Numbered from the stretch's first letter, positions 37,306 to 46,155 are shown. The stretch: 64,000 bases of DNA from an uncultured delta proteobacterium (GCA_903911145.1 CAIWCD010000039.1:62001-126000), one strand, 5' to 3'. Notes: generated by a model not told the origin, from the sequence alone. Made by a program: numbers and translations.

Positions 37306-37602
37306 GTGAAATTCCAGATCGAGATCAAACACCCGCTCGCATGGCGCGTGGTTCAAGAGCTCGGGCATATCCTCAACTACCTTTCTCTCTCGGAGCGACG
37401 GCCGACGATCTTCATGCCAGTATCGCCGACGCCCTATATGAACGGTGGTCCTGAGGAGTTTCTCTCGTGGGTCATCGAGACGAGCGAGCCCGCGTTTACG
37501 CCGGACATCTGCGCCGAATGGTTGCTCGGACGCATGCCGCAGCCGGTCGATAGTCCCGAGGGCTGGGACGCTGAAACGGAGCCGGATGATGCCAATGAAT
37601 AG
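37306..37602 (+). CDS. small protein of unknown function
   Basis: A 98-residue frame with coding-like third positions: KFQIEIKHPLAWRVV, LSLSERRPTIFMPV, EEFLSWVIETSEPAFTPDICAEWLLGRM and an acidic tail. No family recognised. The start is a GTG without a good ribosome site; an AAGGAG lies 80 bases upstream in another frame, so either the start is misjudged or a frameshift has removed the N-terminus. It overlaps the next gene by 14 bases. Confidence 0.5.
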   Translation: MKFQIEIKHPLAWRVVQELGHILNYLSLSERRPTIFMPVSPTPYMNGGPEEFLSWVIETSEPAFTPDICAEWLLGRMPQPVDSPEGWDAETEPDDANE

Positions 37603-38047
37603 GAACCCCGAGGTCCGGTTCTCTGCAGAGTTGTCCGACCACGCGCTCGGCATGCTGGAATATATCGAGGAACAAGATGGATATGTCGGCGAGTTTGAGC
37701 TCGACGGTCTGTCGGTTGAGTTGTTTCTCTTCGCGACAGCCGATTATCCGAAGATTGCCGATCGAATTGCGGTCGCGCATCGCTTGCTCGCGATGCTCAA
37801 GGAGCGGGATATCCGCCGCGACATCGCTCCGCGTGTCCGCAAGCTCTACGAGGATGGATGGCGCGAAACGCGAGAAGCCGTCGCGGACGAGGGGATCGCG
37901 GAGCGATTGTCGTTGGAATCGATCCATATCGATGGCGAGGGCGGTGTCGGCCTCTCGTTTGATGATGGTGATCTCTTCTTCGGCCATTTCGTCGACGTTC
38001 AACTCACGCCGAAATTCAAGATCGAGCACGTCGGGATTTCGGGCTGA
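37589..38047 (+). CDS. DUF2262-like protein
   Basis: A 152-residue, acidic, soluble protein. Features matching DUF2262 as I know it are GEFELDGLSVELFLF, a helical middle (AHRLLAMLKERDIRRDIAPRV) and the C-terminal DDGDLFFGHFVDVQL ending in a Gly-rich strand. GGAG lies seven bases before ATG 37589; an ATG one codon earlier is also possible. Function unknown. With the overlapping upstream gene it forms a small accessory unit after manB. Confidence 0.6.
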   Translation: MPMNRNPEVRFSAELSDHALGMLEYIEEQDGYVGEFELDGLSVELFLFATADYPKIADRIAVAHRLLAMLKERDIRRDIAPRVRKLYEDGWRETREAVADEGIAERLSLESIHIDGEGGVGLSFDDGDLFFGHFVDVQLTPKFKIEHVGISG

Positions 38048-38050
38048 TTC

Positions 38051-38491
38051 ATGACCCGCGCTCGCGTGCTCCATCGCGGATCGCCGCCCAGTCGGGAGTC
38101 GCTGCTCTTGAACTCCGTGCTCTGTCGGTGCGCCCGCCGCGAGCTCGTCATTGATTGGACGTTGAGTGGAGGCAAGAGCTGCGCGGACGTCGGCGTCGCC
38201 AATATCGAAATCGATATCGGCGGCGAGAGTTGTGCTGCGGCTGGTGTCTCGACGGTGAATATCCTCCTCGACGGCGCGCCGATCACCGACGCGGCGGGCG
38301 ATTCTCTCGAGCCGGCGACGCTCCTCTGCGGCGGTCCTGGCAGCAGCGCAAGCGCGACCATTACGATCTGCGATCCCGGCGCGCTCGGATGCGGCGCCTC
38401 GAGCGCCGGATTGGCCGCCGGTGTCTGGTGGGTCAGTGCTACGGTGGATGGATATATCGCGCCGGTAACGAGGCTCGCGGTCCCCAATTGA
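38051..38491 (+). pseudogene. remnant of a secreted Cys-containing repeat protein
   Basis: The frame gives 146 residues, but only the part after about residue 32 looks like protein: LVIDWTLSGGKSCADVGVANIEIDI and GESCAAAGVSTVNILLDGAP are two related strands, followed by TLLCGGPGSSASATITICD and GVWWVSATVDGY. This pattern belongs to exported lipoproteins of myxobacteria, yet no signal peptide is present and the first 30 residues look random. It is probably a 5'-truncated gene fused by chance to a nearby ATG. Confidence 0.45.
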
Positions 38492-38550
38492 TGCGCTCGG
38501 AGCGGCGACGATCGTCTTTACGGCCCATGAACAAGCGGAGTGCGCTTCAT

Positions 38551-39420
38551 ATGACCAACGCGAATCTCCATTCGCCTCTTTCCGACGCCGTTTCTCGTCT
38601 GGCACAGAATGAGTCGCGCGCGAATCGGCAGGCCGTCATTCAGGCATTGGCGAGCTCGGTCGCATTTGTCTGCGTACCGTCGCGGCCGGAGATCGTGCAG
38701 ACCGGCAAGGAGCCGCATTTCCAGATCCGCGAAGTGCTCGGTCGTCGCATCACCTTCAACGACACGCCAGAGTTCGGCCTGCAGCTGTTCCTCTTTTCCA
38801 CTCGCGCGAGCGCCGATTCATTCTGCACGAAGGTTCCCGGATTCGCCGCCGAACCAATCGCCTGCGCTGTTGCTGCGGAGGCCGCCGTGCGCGCGGATGC
38901 GACGCTCGCGATCGATCCGCTCGGTGCCACCGTGCTGCTCAGCCATGCGGAGATTGAATGGGGCCCGCGCCGCCCGCCGACGAGCCAATCATTTCCCGAT
39001 GCGCTCGAGGCGTGGATTCTCGAGAGATCGGTCGAGCGCATGGAGGCGATGCGGAAAGCGTTTCGCGACACCGTCTTCTATCTCCACGTCGCTCGCCCCG
39101 AACTCCTGCAGGCGATACCCGAACTCACGCAGCAGAAGGACATTGCATGCGTCGTGATTCACAGCCGCCTGCTCGAGCTCATCCTGATCGACGGTGTCTG
39201 GCTCCTGCATGCCGATACCGATCGCGCAGCGAAAGAGCGGCTGACTGGCCAATCGGGATTCTTCACGCTGGCGGTCGATGGGCCTGCCTTGGCCGAGGCC
39301 GCGATACTGGCGAATGCCGAGCTTGGCATTGCAGTCCGCGGTCAGAATCGGCTGGCGCTTAACCTCGGCGAGCTGCGCGACGAATGGCCCCGACGGACGA
39401 TGACAGCGGACGATTTCTAA
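38551..39420 (+). CDS. SseB-like protein
   Basis: A 289-residue soluble protein. The N-terminal 130 residues follow the SseB N-domain pattern: NRQAVIQALASSVAFVCVPS, QLFLFSTRASADSFC, then ATLAIDPLGATVLLSHAEIEWG. The C-terminal half (YLHVARPELLQAIPELTQQKDIACVVIH) is helical and unassigned. ATG 38551 has GGAG ten bases upstream; an earlier ATG at 38527 lacks one. Proteins with this domain occur as enhancer or immunity-like partners in several systems. The stop abuts the stop of the convergent dioxygenase. Confidence 0.6.
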   Translation: MTNANLHSPLSDAVSRLAQNESRANRQAVIQALASSVAFVCVPSRPEIVQTGKEPHFQIREVLGRRITFNDTPEFGLQLFLFSTRASADSFCTKVPGFAAEPIACAVAAEAAVRADATLAIDPLGATVLLSHAEIEWGPRRPPTSQSFPDALEAWILERSVERMEAMRKAFRDTVFYLHVARPELLQAIPELTQQKDIACVVIHSRLLELILIDGVWLLHADTDRAAKERLTGQSGFFTLAVDGPALAEAAILANAELGIAVRGQNRLALNLGELRDEWPRRTMTADDF

Positions 39421-40215
39421 TCAGCGCGTCTCGTCATTAAACAGCCTTAGAAATTGCCGCGGACCCTTCTTGCGCCGGCACTTCGTCTCTCCATCCATCA
39501 AGCAGATCGTCAGCGCCCGGCGCGGCTTTCCGGTCGTGTTGATGCGCGAGCGATGCCAGACGTAATTATGGATTAACAACGACTCGCCCGCGCGCGCCGG
39601 GATTTTAATCGCACGCGATTCGGCATTCGCCGGCCCAGCGACGTAATCGGGGATGACGCCTCCAAGAGGCGTGGCAATTCCACCGAGATGCGTGCGGGGA
39701 ATCACCTCGACGCAACCGGCCTCCTCGGGCGCATCGTCGAGCGCGGTCCAGATCTGCAATTGCGGATCTTTGGTAATGCCCCAGAACGTCCCGCAGTCCT
39801 GGTGCCACGGCAGATAAGTCCCGCCCGCGGCCGACTTGCTGAAGAGCACGGCGCGATAGAGTTGGATGGTCGGTCCCAGTACCGCGTGCGCGATATCTCC
39901 AAATCGCGGGGTCTCAATCAGTTCCCGGAAGAGCGGATCGTGCTCGAGTTTCTCAATCTTCCGATAGTTCAGCGACGCCCCTTGATATCCCTTGCCGCGC
40001 GATAGTTCGTCATAGTTCCCTGACTCTGCGTCGAGCTGGAAGAAGAGCGCCGGATAGCTCACCTTGCCGAGCATGATCTCGTCTGCACGCGTGCGCAGTG
40101 CGGCCAGTTTATCCTCGGAGATCGTCGTTCCCAGGCGCGCCCAACCCTCGGCGCGATAGTGCGCGATCGCCTCTTCGTCCACCTCCAGCAGGGAACTATC
40201 GGGCATAGCAGGCAT
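39421..40215 (-). CDS. phytanoyl-CoA dioxygenase (PhyH) family protein
   Basis: A 264-residue Fe(II)/2-oxoglutarate oxygenase. The metal triad is visible as His and Asp in LPWHQDCGTFWG and the distal His in NYVWHRSRIN, followed by the 2-oxoglutarate Arg. VIPRTHLGG and LYRAVLFSK are also typical. ATG 40215 or 40206 both overlap the aldo/keto reductase stop, so the two are coupled. Substrate unknown; small-molecule hydroxylation is likely. Confidence 0.87.
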   Translation of the reverse strand: MPAMPDSSLLEVDEEAIAHYRAEGWARLGTTISEDKLAALRTRADEIMLGKVSYPALFFQLDAESGNYDELSRGKGYQGASLNYRKIEKLEHDPLFRELIETPRFGDIAHAVLGPTIQLYRAVLFSKSAAGGTYLPWHQDCGTFWGITKDPQLQIWTALDDAPEEAGCVEVIPRTHLGGIATPLGGVIPDYVAGPANAESRAIKIPARAGESLLIHNYVWHRSRINTTGKPRRALTICLMDGETKCRRKKGPRQFLRLFNDETR

Positions 40216-41164
40216 CGGTTCCGAGATATGCGCGGTGGATGTCGTCAATCTTTGCGAGGAGCGCGGCATCAATGCTCTGCGCGCACCCGTCAATGCCCGC
40301 GTCGAGCTGCCCGACCGTTGCCGGCCCGAGGAGAATGGAATCGACGCCTGGCTGCTGCGCAATCCATCCATAGGCGAGCTGCACGCGATCGATTCCCGCA
40401 TCCTGCGCGAGCTGCGCATAGGCGACAGAGAGCTCCTGCATTCGATTGGTCAGATATCGCTTCTGATATCTCGGATTCTTGTCGAATCGACTCCCGGACT
40501 CGATCGCGCCGATTCCTTTCCCGGCGAGCAGTCCTCCCGCGAGCGGATTGTAGACGGTCGTATGCAGGCCGGCCTGCTGCGCATAGGAGAAGTATTCGAG
40601 GTCGAGTTGGCGAACGAGCAGGTTGTAGAGCACCTGCGATACGCGCGGCCGCGCAGTGCCTCGTTCAGCGCACAGATGCACGATCTCTCCGATGCGCCAG
40701 GCCGCGTGATTGGAGACGCCCCAGGCGGCAATCTTTCCGGCGCGCATCGCCTCGTCGAGCACCGCGATCGTGTCGGCAATCGGCGTCTTCGCATCGGGCG
40801 TATGCAGGTAATAGAGATCGAGTTGTTCGATATTCAAACGCCGCAAAGTCGCGTCCAGAGCGGTCCGGACAGTCTCCGGCCTCAATCCTTCCGCGGGTCC
40901 GCGCAGCGTGCCGATGCCGCACTTGCTGGCGATGCGCGCATTGCCTCTGCGTCCAAGCAGCGCCCGCCCGAGGATGCGCTCCGACTCTCCTTCTCCATAG
41001 GCATTGGCGGTATCGAAGAAGGTCACGCCCCGCTCCAATGCGCGGGAGACGATGCGGGCCGCCTCGGGTTCGGGCGTGCGCTTGCCGAAGTTCATCGTCC
41101 CGACGACAGGCGTGGCGCGTGCGCCCGGATGCTTTGGACTCAAACCATCGATTGCAGCGGGCAC
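40196..41164 (-). CDS. aldo/keto reductase
   Basis: A 322-residue NADPH-dependent carbonyl reductase with the TIM-barrel tetrad: Asp in FFDTANAYGEGESE, Tyr in the same motif, Lys in IASKCG and His in YYLHTPD. LLGPATVGQLD matches the cofactor-binding end. GTG at 41164 is chosen because GGAGG lies six bases before it; an ATG at 41227 would reach into the region before the divergent ROK gene. The strand opening VVGTMNFG is standard. It is coupled to the PhyH gene downstream. Confidence 0.9.
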   Translation of the reverse strand: MPAAIDGLSPKHPGARATPVVGTMNFGKRTPEPEAARIVSRALERGVTFFDTANAYGEGESERILGRALLGRRGNARIASKCGIGTLRGPAEGLRPETVRTALDATLRRLNIEQLDLYYLHTPDAKTPIADTIAVLDEAMRAGKIAAWGVSNHAAWRIGEIVHLCAERGTARPRVSQVLYNLLVRQLDLEYFSYAQQAGLHTTVYNPLAGGLLAGKGIGAIESGSRFDKNPRYQKRYLTNRMQELSVAYAQLAQDAGIDRVQLAYGWIAQQPGVDSILLGPATVGQLDAGIDGCAQSIDAALLAKIDDIHRAYLGTDACYAR

Positions 41165-41270
41165 GCAGCGCCTCCGGGGCAGACGAATCGCACGGTAAAG
41201 CAGGGCGCCGCATATCACGCGCAGCATGGGGTCTGGCGAGCGGAGGCCCGCTCGGTTACGATTGCCCGAT

Positions 41271-42302
41271 ATGCGTCAGGACGGATTCACCATCGGCGTC
41301 GATCTCGGCGGCACCAACGTGCGCGCTGCGGTCGTCGACGAGCAGGGACACATCCTCGGCGCCGACCGGCACCGCCTGCAGAGCCGCGAACCGCCGCAGG
41401 TGGCCGAGGCGATCGTGCGCGCGTCCAAGACGGCCTGTGCCGCGGCCGGCATCCCGTTCGCCGAAGCGCGCGGGATGGGCGTGGGCGTCGCCGGGATGAT
41501 CCAGAAGGGCACCGGGATGGTGCTCAACGGGCCGAACCTCGGCTGGCGCGACGTGCCGATCCTCAAGCTGCTCGCGGCCCGCACGCCGAAGATCCCGCTC
41601 TTCATCGCCAACGATCTATCGGCCGCGGTCTGGGGCGAGCGGATGGTCGGCGCGGGCAAAGGCGTGGACGATCTGCTCGTCGTGCTCGTCGGCACGGGCG
41701 TCGGCTCGGGCATGGTGCAGGGCGGCCGGCTCGTCACGGGCGGCAGCGGCGTCGCGGGCGAGTTCGGGCACATCAAGATCAATCCGGTCGCGTTCGATCC
41801 GAGCAAGCCCTCGCAGGCGGGACGCCTCTGCGGCTGCGGGATGCGCGGCTGCCTCGAGGCCTACGCGGGCGGGCAGAATCTCGCGGCCTGGGCGCGGGAC
41901 GATCTGCGCATCGGCGCGGCGGCCCAGCGCGCGGCGGGCCAGCCCGTCACTGCCGGCAAGCGCCTGCTCGAGCTCGTCAACGGCGATCCGGAGAAGATCA
42001 CAGCGGCGGCGATGGAACGCGCGGCCCACCTGGGCGACGAGCTGTCGCGGAGACTTCTCGACGAGGCTGCGCGCCTGATCGGCTTCTCTCTGGGCAATCT
42101 TCTGACCGTGCTCAACCCGACGAAAGTGCTTCTCGGTGGCGGCGTCTTGGCAAACTCGCCGCGGATGACGCGCCTCGTGATCGAGGCGGTCGACCTCTAC
42201 GCGAGCAAGGTGGCGCGCGCAGCCTGCTCGATCGGCGCGCCCGCGTTGGGCGATGACGCGGGCGTGGTCGGCGCTGCACTGCTCGCGCGTGAAGCGGCAT
42301 AG
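41271..42302 (+). CDS. ROK family sugar kinase (glucokinase-like)
   Basis: The 343 residues contain the phosphate-binding IGVDLGGTNVRAAVVD, FIANDLSAAVWGE with the catalytic Asp, VGTGVGSGMV, and the ROK zinc site CGCGMRGCLE. The length and absence of an HTH domain fit a kinase rather than a repressor; glucose is the likeliest sugar. ATG 41271 lacks a Shine-Dalgarno sequence but has TACGAT eight bases upstream. A perfect 14-base palindrome follows the stop. Confidence 0.92.
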   Translation: MRQDGFTIGVDLGGTNVRAAVVDEQGHILGADRHRLQSREPPQVAEAIVRASKTACAAAGIPFAEARGMGVGVAGMIQKGTGMVLNGPNLGWRDVPILKLLAARTPKIPLFIANDLSAAVWGERMVGAGKGVDDLLVVLVGTGVGSGMVQGGRLVTGGSGVAGEFGHIKINPVAFDPSKPSQAGRLCGCGMRGCLEAYAGGQNLAAWARDDLRIGAAAQRAAGQPVTAGKRLLELVNGDPEKITAAAMERAAHLGDELSRRLLDEAARLIGFSLGNLLTVLNPTKVLLGGGVLANSPRMTRLVIEAVDLYASKVARAACSIGAPALGDDAGVVGAALLAREAA

Positions 42303-42316
42303 CTGCAGCGCTGCAG
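42303..42316. repeat. 14-base palindrome after the ROK gene
   Basis: CTGCAGCGCTGCAG directly follows the stop, in the 33-base gap between convergent genes. It is too short and loop-free for a good terminator. Confidence 0.3.
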
Positions 42317-42335
42317 GCCGGATGCTCTGCGACGC

Positions 42336-43124
42336 TCAGGCCTCGTCGTCCACACCGAGAAACGCAAGCGGCCCATCGTACAGCGCACGGCGCGCGAGCG
42401 ACTTCGAGAGCCCCGCCGAGAGGAGCGCCTCGGCGGCACGCGGAAGCGCGAGCAGATCGCTCGCTCCTTCCCCGATGTCAGAAGTGAGCACGACCCTCTC
42501 TGCACCGTGCGCCTTCACGAGCGCGGCGGCCTCGCGCGCCTCGAGCCCGCCCGGTTGCAGCGTCAGCCCCGCCCAGAAGCCCATCCCGCGCACGAGCGGA
42601 AATGTCTCAGCCGTGACGTGATCGATGAGCGCCCGCTCGGGAGGAATCTTCGCCTCGAGAAGCAGCGCGAGCAGGCGCCGCGTGCGCGCGAGCTTCTCCG
42701 TCGAGGGCGTGTGGATGATGACGGGGCGGCGCAGAGAGAGCGAGAGCGCGAACTGGCGAGTGAGCAACTCCTCTTCGCGCGCAGTCCCTTCCTGCAGGCC
42801 CAGCTCGCCGAGCGCCACGACGCGCGGATCATCGAAGTAGCGCGGCAGCGCGTGCAGAAGCCCATCGACGCCGTGCCAAGGGATGCGCACGGGATGGATC
42901 GCGAGCGCCACGAACGGCCGGATGCCCGCGGAGAGCAGCCGCGCCGTCTGGACCTGCACCAGCTCGTCCCAGTGCGTCTGCACCTCGCCCGCCTGCCCAT
43001 GTGACAGATCGTGTGCACATGTCACAGCGGCGCGAAGACCGAAGAGCGAAAGCGTCGCCAGATCGGCGTCGCGGATCCCCTCGGCGTGCAGATGCAGATC
43101 GATGAACGGCTGCGGCGCGGTCAC
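42336..43124 (-). CDS. TatD-like metal-dependent hydrolase
   Basis: A 262-residue amidohydrolase-fold protein. It opens with FIDLHLHAEG (HxH metal site), then ALAIHPVRIPW, VVALGELGLQEG with the bridging Glu, PVIIHTPS, LIDHVTAETFPLV and VLTSDIGEGASDL with the final Asp. These match TatD and related DNase or lactonase-like proteins. GTG at 43124 overlaps the preceding stop as GTGA, so translation is coupled to the unknown gene upstream. Confidence 0.82.
   Translation of the reverse strand: MTAPQPFIDLHLHAEGIRDADLATLSLFGLRAAVTCAHDLSHGQAGEVQTHWDELVQVQTARLLSAGIRPFVALAIHPVRIPWHGVDGLLHALPRYFDDPRVVALGELGLQEGTAREEELLTRQFALSLSLRRPVIIHTPSTEKLARTRRLLALLLEAKIPPERALIDHVTAETFPLVRGMGFWAGLTLQPGGLEAREAAALVKAHGAERVVLTSDIGEGASDLLALPRAAEALLSAGLSKSLARRALYDGPLAFLGVDDEA
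43000..43026. repeat. TGTGACA-N13-TGTCACA inverted repeat inside the TatD-like gene
   Basis: Arms 43000-43006 and 43020-43026 with the same seven bases and spacing as the element at 17486-17512. It lies within coding sequence for CAHDLSH, so it may be chance. Confidence 0.3.
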
Positions 43125-43531
43125 GTCTGCGAGGCTAACGCCGATCGGCCGCTCGGGCTCGCAGCGATTCCGTGCGCCGCGAAGAACTGCTCGACCGCGG
43201 CGCGTTCGTCCTCGGGCCACTCGGCGAATCGATGCGACTCGAAGAAGATGTCGAGGTCGGCGACGCTCGGTCCTCCGCTGCGTCGGTCGCTCACTGCGAC
43301 CTCGAGAAAGCGCGGGAGGTAGTGCTTGAAGCTGGCCGCATCGGCGCAATAGCCAAAGAGCACCGAGAGGAGTTCCACCGGACTCAGGTCATCGGCCTTC
43401 GTGCTCTGGAGGCGCTTCTTGAACTCGAGGTCCTCATCGGCGCCAACCGTGCCTGCTCTGAGCTTGCGTCGATGGCGCGAGAAGACGCGCACGAGAGCCT
43501 CGCGAGCGGTCTGCGGTTCGAGTGCGGACAT
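43121..43531 (-). CDS. conserved-looking protein of unknown function
   Basis: A 136-residue soluble, charged protein: REALVRVFSRHRRKL, LSPVELLSVLFGYCADAASF, YLPRFLEVAV, ADLDIFFESHRF and WPEDERAAVEQFFAAHG. The last segments read as two amphipathic helices. No family recognised. GGAGG lies close before ATG 43531. It is coupled by GTGA to the TatD-like hydrolase and divergent from the thioesterase. Confidence 0.7.
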   Translation of the reverse strand: MSALEPQTAREALVRVFSRHRRKLRAGTVGADEDLEFKKRLQSTKADDLSPVELLSVLFGYCADAASFKHYLPRFLEVAVSDRRSGGPSVADLDIFFESHRFAEWPEDERAAVEQFFAAHGIAASPSGRSALASQT

Positions 43532-43664
43532 GGTGCCTCCCGCGCGGAACCATAGTCGAAGCGGGGCGAGTCGCGGCGCTCGCGCCTGGACAACCGAATC
43601 GCTCCTCGTGCATCTCTCTTGCGCCGCGCCCCCTGCGCGCCAGGCAACTCTCCTCGGGAACCGC

Positions 43665-44480
43665 ATGCCCTCCGCGTTCGATCGCGCCAGCGCCGTTCAA
43701 CAGCTCGCCGCATCCTCCAACGGGCAGGTGGCCTTCACCGCGCAGGTCCCGATCGGCTGGGATCAGGGGCGCGGCGCGTTCGGCGGACTCGTGCTGGGCC
43801 TGCTCGCGCGTGCGGCAATCGCGGCGGAGATCGACAAGAGTCGCTCGCTGCGCACGCTGCTCGGAGACATCGCAGCGCCCGTGCAGCCGGGCGAGGTGCA
43901 GCTGATTGCGCGCACGCTGCGCCGAGGCAACAGCCAGAGCAATCTCGCGGTCGAGCTGTCGCAGAACGGCGAGGTGCTCTCGCTGGGCTCGGCCGTGCTC
44001 GCCTCTGCGCGCAAGCCCACGATGCCCGAGTTCGCTCTCGATGTGCCCGCTCCCGCGCCCGATTGGCGGACCATCGAAATCGCGCGCGTCCGCCCCCCGC
44101 AAGGGCCCGCGTTCGGTCAGCACATCGAGTTCCGTCCGGTGCTGGGTCTTCCTTTTTCCGGCGCGCCCAATCCCGACGTGCGCGGCTACGTGCGTCTCGT
44201 TGGCCAGGATGGCCCTCTCGATGCACCCGCGCTGATCGCGCTGCTCGACGCCCACTGGCCCGGCGTGCTCTCGATGGCCACCGGCCCCCGCGTTGCCTCG
44301 ACGGTGAGCTTCGCGGGAGAGATCTTCTGCGACCCGGTTTCGCTCGACTGGCAGGAGCCGCTCGACTACCGCTCCCGCATCGTCGCGCAGCACGCGGGCT
44401 ACTTCCTCGAGCTGCGCGAGCTCTGGCAGCGCGGCTCTCCCGTCGCGATGAACCAGCAGACGCTGGCGCTGATTCGCTGA
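43665..44480 (+). CDS. acyl-CoA thioesterase-like protein (double hot-dog)
   Basis: The 271 residues match the TesB-like, thioesterase-superfamily proteins: N-terminal GWDQGRGAFGGLVLGLLARA, then LLGDIAAPVQPGEVQL and NLAVELSQNGEVLSLGSAVL, and a second hot-dog with LIALLDAHWPGVLS, VASTVSFAGEIF and NQQTLALI. It would hydrolyse acyl-CoA; chain length unknown. ATG 43665 is followed at once by the family start. Confidence 0.82.
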   Translation: MPSAFDRASAVQQLAASSNGQVAFTAQVPIGWDQGRGAFGGLVLGLLARAAIAAEIDKSRSLRTLLGDIAAPVQPGEVQLIARTLRRGNSQSNLAVELSQNGEVLSLGSAVLASARKPTMPEFALDVPAPAPDWRTIEIARVRPPQGPAFGQHIEFRPVLGLPFSGAPNPDVRGYVRLVGQDGPLDAPALIALLDAHWPGVLSMATGPRVASTVSFAGEIFCDPVSLDWQEPLDYRSRIVAQHAGYFLELRELWQRGSPVAMNQQTLALIR

Positions 44481-44724
44481 GGCCGTCTGGCTCGCGCGCC
44501 GCGATCTTCCCCGATCGGATTGGCACGAAACCCGCTACTGCTCGTCACAATGCTTCTCGAATGGGCCGCGCCGGTCCAGAATGCGCCGCTTCGCAGCTTG
44601 AGGCGTCGCGATCCGGACCTCACGCGGGTCCAGAACGAGACCGCGCAGGGAAGAACGTCGGGATTTGAATGAATCGTGCAGTCGGGATCACCAAGCATCT
44701 CTGATGGGCAAGAAGGAGCGGGAC
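44481..44724. other. intergenic region before glmU
   Basis: Contains no recognisable gene or strong hairpin. It must hold the promoter of the glmU-glmS-wzc operon; no clear -35/-10 pair could be chosen. Confidence 0.5.
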
Positions 44725-46155
44725 ATGCAGGGCAAGCTGGTCGCGGTCGTGCTCGCCGCAGGCAAGGGCACGCGGATGAAGTCCGAGCTGCCCAAGGTGC
44801 TGCACCCGATCTGCGGGCAGCCCCTGGCCGTGTTCGCGATCCGGGCCGCACTGGGCGCGGGTGCGCGCGAGGTCGTGGTCGTCGTCGGCCACGGCGCCGA
44901 GCAGGTCGAGGCTGAGCTGCGACGGGCCCTCCCCGGCGCGCCACTTTCGTTCGCGCTGCAGACCGAACAGAAAGGGACCGGCCATGCTGTGCTCTGCGCG
45001 AAGGATGCGCTCGCCCGCATCGGCGCGACGGCTCGAACCCGCGTGATGATCCTCGCTGGAGATGTGCCGCTCCTGCGCGCGGAGACGCTCGCCGAGCTCG
45101 TGAAGGCCCAGGACCGCGTCGGCGTCGAGCTCTCCCTCCTCTCGACCGAGTTGCCGAATCCGACCGGTTACGGGCGGATCATCCGCGACGAGTACTCACA
45201 GGTGCTGCGCGTCATCGAGGAGAAGGATGCGACGCCCGAGCAGCGCAAGATTCGAGAAGGGAACGCGTCACTCTATGTCGCCGAGCACAGCTTCCTCTTC
45301 GAGGCGCTCAATCTCCTGACACCGCAGAACGCGCAGGGCGAGTATTACCTCACCGACATCGTCGCGATCGCTGCGAGCCGCGCCCAGAAAGGTGCGGCGA
45401 GTTTTCCGGCCGCGCTCCTGGCCGACGCGCGCGAGGTCTCCGGCGTCAACGATCGCGCGCAGTTGGCGTGGGCTGGTGGTGAGCTCAACGCCCGCAAGCT
45501 CGACGGGCTGATGAAGAGTGGTGTGACGATCGTCGATCCGCGCGCGACGTGGGTCGATGCGGACGTGGAGGTCGAGGTTGACGCGATCCTCGAGCCGTGT
45601 GTTTCGCTGCGCGGCAAGACGCGCATCGGTCGCGGCGCGCTGCTCGGACAAGGCACGATCGCCATCGACAGCAGCGTCGCCGCGGGTGCGCGCGTGTTGC
45701 CCTACAGTCACCTCGAGCAGGCGAGCGTCGGTGCGCGGTGCATCGTCGGGCCCTACGCCCGCCTGCGTCCGGGCGCGCTGCTCGACGAGGAGTCCCACGT
45801 CGGCAATTTCGTCGAGCTCAAGAAGACGCACCTCGGGCGCGGCTCGAAGGCGAACCATCTGGCGTATCTCGGTGACGCTGAGATCGGCGCGGGTGTGAAC
45901 GTCGGCGCGGGCACCATCACCTGCAACTACGACGGCGTGCACAAGCACGTGACGCGCATCGAGGACGGCGCTTTCATCGGCTCGGATACGCAGTTGGTCG
46001 CGCCCGTGACGATCGGGAAAGGCGCCTACGTCGGCACCGGCGCGACGATTCGCGAAGACGTGCCAGCGGGCGCGCTCGCGGTCAGCGCGGGCAAGCAGCG
46101 AAACATCGAGGGCTGGGTCGCGAAGCGCGCGCCCGCCTCCAACAAGGCGAAGTGA
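44725..46155 (+). CDS. glmU: bifunctional UDP-GlcNAc pyrophosphorylase / GlcN-1-P acetyltransferase
   Basis: Makes UDP-GlcNAc. The 476 residues have an N-terminal uridylyltransferase domain (VVLAAGKGTRMKSELPKVLH, LAGDVPLLRAETL) and a C-terminal left-handed beta-helix acetyltransferase with hexapeptide repeats and RLRPGALLDEESHVGNFVE, KTHLGRGSKANHLAYLGDA. ATG 44725 has AAGGAG six bases upstream; an earlier ATG at 44665 is less likely. It lies nine bases before glmS. Confidence 0.96.
   Translation: MQGKLVAVVLAAGKGTRMKSELPKVLHPICGQPLAVFAIRAALGAGAREVVVVVGHGAEQVEAELRRALPGAPLSFALQTEQKGTGHAVLCAKDALARIGATARTRVMILAGDVPLLRAETLAELVKAQDRVGVELSLLSTELPNPTGYGRIIRDEYSQVLRVIEEKDATPEQRKIREGNASLYVAEHSFLFEALNLLTPQNAQGEYYLTDIVAIAASRAQKGAASFPAALLADAREVSGVNDRAQLAWAGGELNARKLDGLMKSGVTIVDPRATWVDADVEVEVDAILEPCVSLRGKTRIGRGALLGQGTIAIDSSVAAGARVLPYSHLEQASVGARCIVGPYARLRPGALLDEESHVGNFVELKKTHLGRGSKANHLAYLGDAEIGAGVNVGAGTITCNYDGVHKHVTRIEDGAFIGSDTQLVAPVTIGKGAYVGTGATIREDVPAGALAVSAGKQRNIEGWVAKRAPASNKAK

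Noticed and set aside
38051-38140. Genuine N-terminus of the Cys-containing protein
   Set aside because: No signal peptide and random-looking residues; the homologous-looking part begins later, so a truncated remnant is more likely.
42303-42316. Perfect palindrome as regulatory operator
   Set aside because: It lies between two convergent 3' ends and is built from a repeated CTGCAG; no second copy noticed.
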